Assembly: GCF_003860345.1 (NCBI RefSeq)
Contig: NZ_CP034179.1
Location: forward strand, 1,364,001-1,428,000
Length of the DNA: 64,000 bases
Direction: 5' to 3'
DNA from: Caenibius tardaugens NBRC 16725
Lineage (GTDB): Bacteria > Pseudomonadota > Alphaproteobacteria > Sphingomonadales > Sphingomonadaceae
The notes beneath the pieces were generated by a model. That model saw only the letters and a program-made list of their open reading frames with translations, was not told where the DNA came from and ran no database searches. How positions within the stretch are numbered: the stretch's first letter is position 1; each line of letters opens with the position of its first letter. The position numbers and the translations under genes were made by a program. Positions 50,585 through 58,404 of the stretch are shown here, in pieces.

Positions 50585-51751
50585 TCAGTACGACTTCGGC
50601 AGGCCGAGCACACGCTCGGCAATGAAGCACAGCACCAGTTGCGGACTGATCGGGGCGATCCGGGGGATCAGCGATTCCCGCAAATAGCGTTCGACATGGA
50701 ATTCCTTGGCAAAGCCGAAGCCCCCATGCGTCATCACCGCCTGCTGGCAGGCATCGAAACCGGCCTCCCCGGCAAGGTATTTCGCGGAATTGGCGCTGGC
50801 CCCGCAGGGCAGGCCGTTGTCGTATTCGAACGCGGCCTTCATCGTCATCAGCCAGGCTGCTTCCAGATTCATCCAGTTGCGCGCCAAAGGATGCTGGATG
50901 CCCTGGTTCATCCCGATCGGGCGGTTGAACACCTGCCGTTCCGTGGCATAGCCGGTGGCGCGCTGCAGGGCGACATAGCCCAGCCCGATCGCTTCGGATG
51001 CGATCAGCACGCGTTCGGGGTTCATCCCTTCGAGAATATAGCGGAAGCCTTCGCCTTCTTCCCCGATCCGGTCTTCCACCGGGATTTCGAACCCTTCGAT
51101 GAACAGTTCGTTCGAATCCACCGCCTTGCGGCCCATCTTCTCGATTTCGTGGACCGTGATCTTCATCCGGTCGAAATCGGTGTAGAACAGGCTCAACCCC
51201 TGCGTCGGCCGGGCCACCTCCTCCAGCGGGGTGGTGCGGGCCAGCAGCAGAATCTTGTCGGCCACTTGCGCGGTGGAAATCCACACTTTCTGCCCATCCA
51301 CGACATAGCGATCGCCGTGCCGCACGGCGCGGGTCTTCAACTGCGTGGTATTGAGCCCGGTATTGGGCTCCGTCACCGCGAAGCACGCCTTTTCCCGGCC
51401 TTGCGCCATGGGCGGCAACATCCGCTGGCGCTGTTCCTCGGTGCCGAACACGACCACCGGGTTCAGCCCGAAGATATTGATATGCAGCGCCGATGCCCCC
51501 GACATGCCCGCGCCCGATTCCGCGATCGCGCGCATCATGATCGCGGCCTCGGTAATACCAAGGCCGGACCCGCCGTAGGCTTCGGGCACGCAGATTCCCA
51601 GCCACCCCGCCTCAGCGAAGGCGGCGTAGAAATCCTCGGGAAAGCCGCCTTCCCGATCGCGTTTCAGCCAGTAATCATCCCCGAAATTGCGGCAGATACC
51701 GGCCACCGCCTCGCGGATGGCTTCCTGCTGTTCGGTCAGTGTGAAATCCAT
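50585..51751 (-). CDS. acyl-CoA dehydrogenase
   Basis: 388-aa FAD enzyme. Signatures are ACFAVTEPNTG, QKVWISTAQVADKI, EKMGRKAVDSNELFIEGFEIP and the C-terminal THGGFGFAKEFHVER with the catalytic Glu. The usual GTxEI near the C terminus reads APISPQLVL. It probably desaturates the 2-methylacyl-CoA supplied by the adjacent racemase. The MaoC hydratase in the same run of genes would follow. Confidence 0.9.
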   Translation of the reverse strand: MDFTLTEQQEAIREAVAGICRNFGDDYWLKRDREGGFPEDFYAAFAEAGWLGICVPEAYGGSGLGITEAAIMMRAIAESGAGMSGASALHINIFGLNPVVVFGTEEQRQRMLPPMAQGREKACFAVTEPNTGLNTTQLKTRAVRHGDRYVVDGQKVWISTAQVADKILLLARTTPLEEVARPTQGLSLFYTDFDRMKITVHEIEKMGRKAVDSNELFIEGFEIPVEDRIGEEGEGFRYILEGMNPERVLIASEAIGLGYVALQRATGYATERQVFNRPIGMNQGIQHPLARNWMNLEAAWLMTMKAAFEYDNGLPCGASANSAKYLAGEAGFDACQQAVMTHGGFGFAKEFHVERYLRESLIPRIAPISPQLVLCFIAERVLGLPKSY

Positions 51752-51772
51752 CGGCCTGCTGCCTCTACCCGA

Positions 51773-52828
51773 TCAGGAACAGAGCACGGCGCGCCCGCGC
51801 ACCTTGCCGTCGCGGATTTCCAGCAAGGTCTGGTTCGCGCAGTCGAGCGGATGGCGTTCGAGCGGGATCGGCGCGACTTTGCCCGCACGCACCAGCCCGA
51901 TCAGCTCGTGCAGTTCGTCCAGCGTGCCCAGCAGGCTGCCGATGATCGTCAGCCCCTTGAGCACAATCATGGCCAGCGGGAAGTTGGCCAGATTGCCGTA
52001 CATCCCGATCATCACCAGCTTGCCGCCCTTGGTCAGCATGTCCACGCCCATCGCCGTGGTCTGCGGGCTGCCGACCAGATCGATCACCGCCATGCAGGTG
52101 CCGCCGCAGGCTGCGTGCACTTTGGCGACGATATCCGCATCGTTGGGATCGAAGGCCGCAATCGCGCCCGCTTCCAGCGCCAGTTCGCGCTTGGCCGGAT
52201 CGATATCCAGCGAGATCGCCCCTTTCGCGCCAATCGCGCGCAGGTTGCGCAGCGCCATCAGCCCGAGCGCCCCCGCGCCGATAATCACGATCGGCTTGCT
52301 CTGCACCACATCGCCCAGCTTGCGGATCGCGCTGAAGGTCGTCAGCCCGGAACAGGCATAGGGCGCCATCGCGGCCGGATCGAGATCACCGATAGGGATC
52401 AGGTACTTGGGATCGGGCACCCACAGATATTCGGCATAACCGCCCTGTTCGTGGATACCGATATGGCGCGGTTGCAGGCACATGTTCTCGAACCCGCTGG
52501 CGCAAGTTTCGCACTGGCGGCAACCGATCCACGGATAGACGACATAGTTCTGCCCGACTGTAACCTCGCCCTGCGCATCGGGGCCCACCGCGACCACCTC
52601 GCCCGCATTTTCATGGCCCATGGTGAACGGCAGCGGGGTGCCCCGGTCGACAATGGAAATCTTCTTGCCATGCCCCAGATCATAGCCGCCTTCCCAGATG
52701 TGCAGGTCCGAATGGCACATGCCGGCCGCCTTCATCTTCACCAGAACTTCGCGGCCTTCCACCGCGGGCACCGGGACTTCGCGTTCCGCCAGTGGCGCGC
52801 CGAATTCGACAATGCTGTAAGTCTTCAT
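51773..52828 (-). CDS. zinc-dependent alcohol dehydrogenase (MDR family)
   Basis: 351 aa. Catalytic zinc ligands are C38 and H72-E73 (MGHENAGEV). The structural zinc motif is C103-x2-C106-x2-C109-x7-C117. The NAD site is GAGALGLMALRNLRAIGA. The ATG at 52828 follows GGAGG; the GTG at 52831 is too close to it. It oxidises an alcohol to an aldehyde that the ALDH encoded 11 bp upstream can take over. Confidence 0.92.
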   Translation of the reverse strand: MKTYSIVEFGAPLAEREVPVPAVEGREVLVKMKAAGMCHSDLHIWEGGYDLGHGKKISIVDRGTPLPFTMGHENAGEVVAVGPDAQGEVTVGQNYVVYPWIGCRQCETCASGFENMCLQPRHIGIHEQGGYAEYLWVPDPKYLIPIGDLDPAAMAPYACSGLTTFSAIRKLGDVVQSKPIVIIGAGALGLMALRNLRAIGAKGAISLDIDPAKRELALEAGAIAAFDPNDADIVAKVHAACGGTCMAVIDLVGSPQTTAMGVDMLTKGGKLVMIGMYGNLANFPLAMIVLKGLTIIGSLLGTLDELHELIGLVRAGKVAPIPLERHPLDCANQTLLEIRDGKVRGRAVLCS

Positions 52829-52839
52829 CACATCCTCCG

Positions 52840-54315
52840 TCAGATTGCGTAGGGATCGGCAAAAGCGCCGGTCGTGCTGATCACGGTTGTCTTGGTTTCG
52901 AGATAGGCGTCCATCGCCTCCACCCCGTTTTCACGGCCCACACCGCTGCCCTTGAACCCGCCATAAGGGGTCGACCAGCGGATAAAGCGATAGGTGTTGA
53001 CCCACACGATCCCGGCATCGATCCGCGCCGCCACCCGGTGCGCCCGGGCGGAATCGCGGGTCCACAGCCCGGCGGCCAGCCCGTAACGGGTGTTGTTGGC
53101 CAGTGCGATGACTTCCTCTTCCGTATCGAACGGGATCAGCGAAACGACCGGGCCGAAGATTTCCTCGCGCGCGATGCGCATGTCGCTGGTCACATCGGCA
53201 AACACCGTGGGGCGCACGTAGTAGCCCTTGCCCAGTTCCTCGATCCGCGATCCGCCCGCCAGCAGCGTGGCCCCTTCCTGCTTGCCGATATCGATGTAGG
53301 AGAGTGTCTTCTCCAACTGCGCGATGCTCGATTGCGGCCCCATCTGGGTATTTGCATCCATGGCATTGCCGACCCGGATCGTGCCTGCTCGGCGGGCGAT
53401 TTCTTCCGCCACCCGGCCATAGATCGAACGGTGGACATAAAGCCGCGATCCCAGCGCGCAGCTTTGCCCGCAAACCACGAAGGCCGAGCCGGTAGCCGCG
53501 TTGAGCGCCTGTTCGAGATCGCAATCCTCGAACAGGATATGCGGCGACTTGCCCCCCAGTTCGAAGGAATAGCGTTTGAGCGATCCGGCGCCGGCGCGCT
53601 GGATTTCCGCTGCGGTGCGGCCTTCCCCGGTGAAGCTGATCTTGTCGACATCCCGATGCCCGACCAGATGCGCCCCCGTGGTTGGGCCATAGCCGGGCAC
53701 GGTGTTGAGCACGCCCGGCGGCAACCCGGCCTCTTCACCCATGCGGGCCAGTTCGAACGCGGTGAACGGCGTCTGTTCGGCCGGTTTGTGCACGAAAGTG
53801 CATCCGGCGGCCAGCGCGGGGGCCAGCTTCCACACGGTGGAGAGCAGCGGCACGTTCCATGGCGTGATCCCGCCGACCACACCCACCGGCTGGCGGGTGG
53901 TGAAGATATGCACGCTCTCGTCAAACGGGATCGTGCGCCCGCCCATCTTGTCCGCCAGTGAAGCGAACCAGTAGAACCAGTTGGCATGATTGCCGACGTC
54001 GCCGCGCACCTCGCGGATCGCCCGGCCGCTGTCGCGCGCCTCCAGCTGGATCAGTTCTTCGGTGCGGCGGGTGTAGATTTCGGCGAAACGGCGCAGCAGG
54101 GCGGCGCGTTCGGTCACCGGCATGCGCCGCCACGGCCCTTCGAACGCCTCCTTCGCCGCGGCCACCGCACGATCGATATCCTTCGGCCCGCCAAAGGCCA
54201 CTTCGGCCCAGGGTTCGCCCGTCGAAGGATCGATCGTCGGCACCACATCGCCATCGATCGGATCGACCCATTCGCCGCCGATGTAGAGTTTATCCTGACG
54301 TACGATCCCGCTCAT
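52840..54315 (-). CDS. NAD(P)-dependent aldehyde dehydrogenase
   Basis: 491 aa. The catalytic Cys286 (GQSCALGSR), general-base Glu252 (FELGGKSP), the cofactor segment ITPWNVPLLSTVWKLAPAL and the C-terminal EEIFGPVVSLIPF are present. The ATG at 54315 follows GAGGAGTGAGAGG. It lies between the MaoC and ADH genes on the same strand. With the ADH it turns a side-chain alcohol into an acid for CoA activation. Confidence 0.92.
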   Translation of the reverse strand: MSGIVRQDKLYIGGEWVDPIDGDVVPTIDPSTGEPWAEVAFGGPKDIDRAVAAAKEAFEGPWRRMPVTERAALLRRFAEIYTRRTEELIQLEARDSGRAIREVRGDVGNHANWFYWFASLADKMGGRTIPFDESVHIFTTRQPVGVVGGITPWNVPLLSTVWKLAPALAAGCTFVHKPAEQTPFTAFELARMGEEAGLPPGVLNTVPGYGPTTGAHLVGHRDVDKISFTGEGRTAAEIQRAGAGSLKRYSFELGGKSPHILFEDCDLEQALNAATGSAFVVCGQSCALGSRLYVHRSIYGRVAEEIARRAGTIRVGNAMDANTQMGPQSSIAQLEKTLSYIDIGKQEGATLLAGGSRIEELGKGYYVRPTVFADVTSDMRIAREEIFGPVVSLIPFDTEEEVIALANNTRYGLAAGLWTRDSARAHRVAARIDAGIVWVNTYRFIRWSTPYGGFKGSGVGRENGVEAMDAYLETKTTVISTTGAFADPYAI

Positions 54316-54319
54316 CCTC

Positions 54320-54787
54320 TCACTCCTCACCTTGTTTTTCCGGCCGCCCCATCATCAGCGCGGTACGGCGGCAGATCGCCACGATTTCGCCCTTCTGATT
54401 GCTTGCCGTGTGCTCGAATTCGACAATCCCCTGCCCCGGGCGCGATTTGCTCGGCCGGGTCGACAGCACTTTGGTATGGGCCCGCAGCGTATCGCCTGCA
54501 AAAACCGGGCGCGGGAATGTGATATCATTCATCGCCAGATTGCCCAGCGTGGTGCCCAGCGTGGTGTCGTACACCGACATGCCGACAAGGATCGCCAGCG
54601 TGTACATGCTGTTGAACAGCGGCTGCCCGAACTCTGTCTGCGCCGCGAAATGCGCGTCGATATGCAGCGGCTGCGGATTGTGCGTCATCAGGCTGAACGA
54701 AATATTGTCGTGTTCCGTCACCGTGCGCGACAGGGGGTGGTGAAACGCCTGCCCGGTGTGGAATTCATCAAAATACAAACCTGCCAT
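54320..54787 (-). CDS. MaoC-family (R)-enoyl-CoA hydratase-like protein
   Basis: 155-aa hot-dog protein. The hydratase motif appears as THNPQPLHIDAHFAAQTEFG, the T-x-N-x-Q-P-L-H-x-D variant common in acyl-CoA dehydratases of the MaoC type, followed by ILVGMSV. It hydrates an enoyl-CoA after the acyl-CoA dehydrogenase step. It lies 4 bp before the ALDH gene and 75 bp after the CaiB CoA-transferase stop. Confidence 0.87.
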   Translation of the reverse strand: MAGLYFDEFHTGQAFHHPLSRTVTEHDNISFSLMTHNPQPLHIDAHFAAQTEFGQPLFNSMYTLAILVGMSVYDTTLGTTLGNLAMNDITFPRPVFAGDTLRAHTKVLSTRPSKSRPGQGIVEFEHTASNQKGEIVAICRRTALMMGRPEKQGEE

Positions 54788-54862
54788 GGGCTATCCCCGT
54801 ATTGGTGTTTACGCTCTTGCCCGGGTCATGCCCGGTGACCGGGCATCGGGCCAGTCTTCCGA

Positions 54863-56089
54863 TCAGGCCGCGTTGCTGGCATCGTTTGCAGGGGGCGGCA
54901 GGATCAATGCGTGATCGCGCTCCAGCGCGGCGATCTCCGCGCCGCTGAACCCGAATTCGCCCAGAATTTCGCGCCCCTGTTCGCCCTGACGCGGGGGCAG
55001 GTGCGTGAATTCCACGGGCGTACGCGACCACCGGGTGGGCATGTCCATCAGGCGCAGGCGCCCTTCGGTTTCGTGTTCGACCTCGCGGAAAAAGCCGACC
55101 GCCTTCAGATGCGGGTCTTCCTGTATGGATTCGAAATCGTGCATCGGCATCGCCGGGACATCCGCCCGCGCCAGCAAGTCCATCCATTGCGCGGTGGTGC
55201 GATCCAGAAACATCTTTTCCAGTTCCGCATAGACGAAATCGATATGCGCCGCACGGCTGGCATAGTTGGCAAAGCGGGGATCGCGTTCGGGCAGATCGCT
55301 TTGCCCGATGGCTGCAAGGAAACTGGTCCACTGCTTGTCGTTGTAAACCAGCGCGCAGACATAGCCGTCCTGCGTGCGATAGGGCCGGCGATAGGGCGAA
55401 AGCTGCCGGGGATAGCCCCCTTCCCCATGCTGCGGATCGAACGTGTAACCGCCCAGATGATCGCCCAGCACCACGCTGGTCATCGTCTCGAACATCGGAA
55501 TGTCGACCCGCTGTCCTTCTCCCGTGCGTTCGCGATGGACCAGCGCGGCGCAGACGTGCCCCATCGCGGTGATCCCGACCACGCGATCGGCAATCGCCGA
55601 AGGGACATAGCGCGGCGTGCCATCCCCGGCGCGGGCAAACAGGTGCGACATTACCGATGCACCCTGAATCAGATCGTCATAGGCGGGCCGTGCGGCGTAA
55701 GGCCCATCCTGCCCGAACCCGAACACCCCGGCATAGATGATCGCCGGATTGATCGCGGCAATCGTTTCGTACCCCAGCCCCAGCCGTTCCATCGCGGCGG
55801 GCCGCATATTGTAGAACAACACATCGGCATCCGCGACCATCCTTTTCAGCGCGGCAAGCCCCGAGGCCTGCTTGAGATCGAGGCAAATGCTCCGCTTGTT
55901 GCGATTGGCGTTAAGGTAGATGGCCCCCATGCCAGGGTTTTTCGCGGGCAGAATCTGCCGCACGATATCCCCTTCGGGCGCCTCCACCTTGATAATCGTG
56001 GCGCCCATGTCGCCCATCGCCTGGGACGCGGATGGCCCCATCAGTACCGCAGTCAGATCGATTACCCTGATGCCTTGCAACGGGCCCAT
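54863..56089 (-). CDS. CaiB/BaiF (class III) CoA-transferase
   Basis: 408 aa. The catalytic Asp is D168 (SAIADRVVG), at the position of formyl-CoA transferase Asp169. Other family segments are VIDLTAVLMGPSASQAMGDMGA, NMRPAAMERLGLG and FGFGQDGPYAARPAYDDLIQG. It moves CoA from an acyl-CoA to a free acid, replacing an ATP-dependent ligase. The ATG at 56089 follows AGGAGAGGGAC. It is the first gene of the region 4 operon, and its promoter gap is shared with the divergent TetR gene at 56324. Confidence 0.9.
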   Translation of the reverse strand: MGPLQGIRVIDLTAVLMGPSASQAMGDMGATIIKVEAPEGDIVRQILPAKNPGMGAIYLNANRNKRSICLDLKQASGLAALKRMVADADVLFYNMRPAAMERLGLGYETIAAINPAIIYAGVFGFGQDGPYAARPAYDDLIQGASVMSHLFARAGDGTPRYVPSAIADRVVGITAMGHVCAALVHRERTGEGQRVDIPMFETMTSVVLGDHLGGYTFDPQHGEGGYPRQLSPYRRPYRTQDGYVCALVYNDKQWTSFLAAIGQSDLPERDPRFANYASRAAHIDFVYAELEKMFLDRTTAQWMDLLARADVPAMPMHDFESIQEDPHLKAVGFFREVEHETEGRLRLMDMPTRWSRTPVEFTHLPPRQGEQGREILGEFGFSGAEIAALERDHALILPPPANDASNAA

Positions 56090-56161
56090 GTCCCTCTCCT
56101 TGTACCCATGCCCTCTGTGCGGGACTTGTGCCCGCATCCTTGGCGACTGCATAACAAGAAA

Positions 56162-56190
56162 TTCACAATCGTGAACAATGAATCTTCATT
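56162..56190. promoter_or_regulatory. two adjacent palindromes in the CoA-transferase/TetR gap
   Basis: TTCAC-AATC-GTGAA (56162-56175) and AATGAA-TC-TTCATT (56177-56190) lie side by side, separated by one base, in the divergent promoter region. They are candidate operators for the TetR protein encoded at 56324, controlling region 4. Confidence 0.5.
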
Positions 56191-56323
56191 TATGGATTTT
56201 ATCGGTGAATTGCGAACCGTGCCGTGCTGCATCTATTGACGGCGCACGACCCGACGGGCAGCACTGCTATCGCATGCGCCTGCCCCTTGCCGGGCGGGGC
56301 CAACGCGCGAGAAAGGACGCCTT

Positions 56324-56932
56324 TTGCAGGAACAGACATCTCTGAGACGCAGCCGCGGGCGGCCGCGCAATCCAGAGACGTTTACGAGGGTGCTCGACGC
56401 CGCGCGAACCTTGCTCGCGCAGGGCGGCTACGATGCACTGACATTCGAGGCGTTGGCGCAGGCCACCGGCGTCAGCCGCGGCACGATCTATCGCCGCTGG
56501 CCCACCAAGGCCCATATCGCGGCGGATGTGCTGCGCGGCACGGAGGGCGGCTTTACCCGGACGCGGCCGGAAGACGGGTTTCGCGCACAGGTCCGCGCGC
56601 TGATCAACCAGCTCTATTCCAGCTACAAAGACCCGGCGATGGGGGCGGCATCCATCGGCCTGTTCAACGCCTTTTTCGCGGACAGCACGCTGCGCCCCAC
56701 GCTGCACGATCCGCTGGAAGACGAATCCCGCGCCCAGTTCCGGGCGATTGTCGACATGGCCAAAGCCAACGGCACCGCGCGCCAGACCGCCGATGCCGAT
56801 ACCCTGTTCGACATCATGACCGGCACGATCATCTACCGCATGCTGTTCAGCAATCTCGGGGTCGATGATCGGATGGTCGATGACATCTGCCATATCGTGA
56901 CAGACGGCGTGCTGGCCGACCCCGTGGCCTGA
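56324..56932 (+). CDS. TetR-family transcriptional regulator
   Basis: 202 aa from a TTG start with AAGGA upstream. An Arg-rich tail (RRSRGRPRNPE) is followed by an HTH at about residues 42-62 (FEALAQATGVSRGTIYRRWPT). The C-terminal domain is helical. It is divergent from the CaiB CoA-transferase operon, with the two palindromes at 56162-56190 between them. It probably represses the alcohol/aldehyde oxidation and beta-oxidation genes of region 4. Confidence 0.85.
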   Translation: MQEQTSLRRSRGRPRNPETFTRVLDAARTLLAQGGYDALTFEALAQATGVSRGTIYRRWPTKAHIAADVLRGTEGGFTRTRPEDGFRAQVRALINQLYSSYKDPAMGAASIGLFNAFFADSTLRPTLHDPLEDESRAQFRAIVDMAKANGTARQTADADTLFDIMTGTIIYRMLFSNLGVDDRMVDDICHIVTDGVLADPVA

Positions 56933-57000
56933 AAACGCACACAGCCGCCGCAGGATGCGACGGCTGCCTGAAAACCCCACGGGTTCCGCCCGGCGTGGGC

Positions 57001-57852
57001 TCAGCCCGTGCTGGCTTCGAACGTCCAGGTCCAGTGCCCCTCTTCCGGGCCATCCTCGAAATGGAATTCCTCGCGAATATCGGCGATGGTCCAGTCGAGA
57101 TAATCTTCCCACCTGACCATGAACAGCGGCCGCTTCTGTTTTTCGCCCAGCGCCCGCCCGCGCGCGATCCCTTCCAGATAGGCGGGGACGACATGGCCGT
57201 AATGGCAGGCCAGCCGCATGAGCCCGGTGGATGTCAGGAACATCCCGAACCGGTTCACTTCGCTGGCGAAAGGTTCGGAGAAATAGTTCGACGCCATCAC
57301 CGTATGCGCGACGATCAGCGCCACTTCGCCCACCGGGCTGGGGTCCAGCCCCGTCACCATATGTTCGATATCGTGGTTCTGGATGCGGCGCTTGTTGAGA
57401 TAGTCGTAATCGTTCTCCGCTTCGCCCAGGAACATGAAGTCGATATCCATGCCACTCGACGCGACGAAATCGTGCATCCGCGCGCCCAGTGTCCCAGGGG
57501 CATAACCGCTGAGGTTTTCGGCGGTGAACCGGCTGGTATACCGCGCGTCCAGCCATTCCGCGAATTCGGGAATGCGCGCCTTTTCGTCATGCAACAGCGC
57601 GAACAGGCGCGCGCCGTCGGTCACTTCGGCAAAGGCGCGGCTGACATCGGGGATGAGATAGGCCGCGGGCAGATCGTGCCCATCCTTCTTCAGCCCCATC
57701 TGGGCATAGACATCACGAAAGCGCGGATTGTTGAGATAATCGGAATTGCTGGTCAGAACGCTGCTGCGCAACGGCTCCTTGCCGCCACGAAGATAATCGG
57801 CCTCGCTATCGCTGATCTTCGTGACCGCTTCAGGTTCGATGACATCCTGCAT
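57001..57852 (-). CDS. Coq4-family protein (Coq4-like B)
   Basis: 283 aa. The motif HDxxH-x11-E is intact: H160, D161, H164 and E176 (NHDIEHMVTGL). The N-terminal SNSDYLNNPRFRD parallels SSSKYLNDPRMRD of the copy at 33544, so the two are divergent paralogues. Neither lies near ubiquinone genes. It stands alone, convergent with the TetR gene. Catalysis of a ring decarboxylation/hydroxylation in catabolism is a hypothesis from recent assignments of COQ4 function. Confidence 0.8.
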   Translation of the reverse strand: MQDVIEPEAVTKISDSEADYLRGGKEPLRSSVLTSNSDYLNNPRFRDVYAQMGLKKDGHDLPAAYLIPDVSRAFAEVTDGARLFALLHDEKARIPEFAEWLDARYTSRFTAENLSGYAPGTLGARMHDFVASSGMDIDFMFLGEAENDYDYLNKRRIQNHDIEHMVTGLDPSPVGEVALIVAHTVMASNYFSEPFASEVNRFGMFLTSTGLMRLACHYGHVVPAYLEGIARGRALGEKQKRPLFMVRWEDYLDWTIADIREEFHFEDGPEEGHWTWTFEASTG

Positions 57853-58404
57853 TGTTGGTCTTCCTGACAGTTGATCTTGCCCCTACGCCCGCCGTGATGC
57901 GGACCGCAATTTACAGGACATTGCGTGCCGTAAATAAAATCCGCTGTCAACGGCAAACGGATGGCGGGCGATTCGCCCCGCCACGGGCAATGCATTCTGG
58001 GGCGATGCGGAAACGTTCGGGGGGCGCCGCCCAAACACGCGAGAGTTAGTGCGGAACCCCTAACCGCCGCACTGCCGGGAAAGCACGCCCCGGCCTCGCC
58101 AGCCAGCGCACCCTGGATAAAATAGTATGTCTTCAATTGGATAAAACATGGGTCCCGATCTGAAAGGAATCCACATAAAAAGCTTTTGTTACACGAAGTT
58201 ATTTTACGAGATTATGAATAAATCATTCAAATTGAACCATTATTGCAATATTTTATCACCAAATTGAAATTTTAAACTTGCACCACCAGGAATACGCGAT
58301 AATGAAATTCTGTTTCATTACAGAAATGAAGAATGAAATGGTCGAAATAAGAAATAACTGATTAAATTTTCAAGTTTTTATTTCACAATTCCTTGGGGGA
58401 ATTC
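57853..58404. promoter_or_regulatory. AT-rich leader upstream of the autotransporter
   Basis: 552 bp without a gene. From about 58110 to 58390 the base composition falls far below that of the rest of the window. It holds a direct repeat TGGATAAAA (58114-58122 and 58138-58146, 24 bp apart) and an inverted repeat TAATGAAA-TTCTG-TTTCATTA (58300-58320). Such AT-rich leaders are typical of xenogeneically silenced surface genes. The ribosome site GGGGGA precedes the ATG at 58405. Confidence 0.6.

Noticed and set aside
49418-52852. Uninterrupted 1144-codon plus-strand open frame
   Set aside because: It lies antisense to the racemase, acyl-CoA dehydrogenase and ADH genes, which have clear motifs. 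Long antisense frames are expected in high-GC DNA, and its translation is His/Arg/Gln-rich with no domain.
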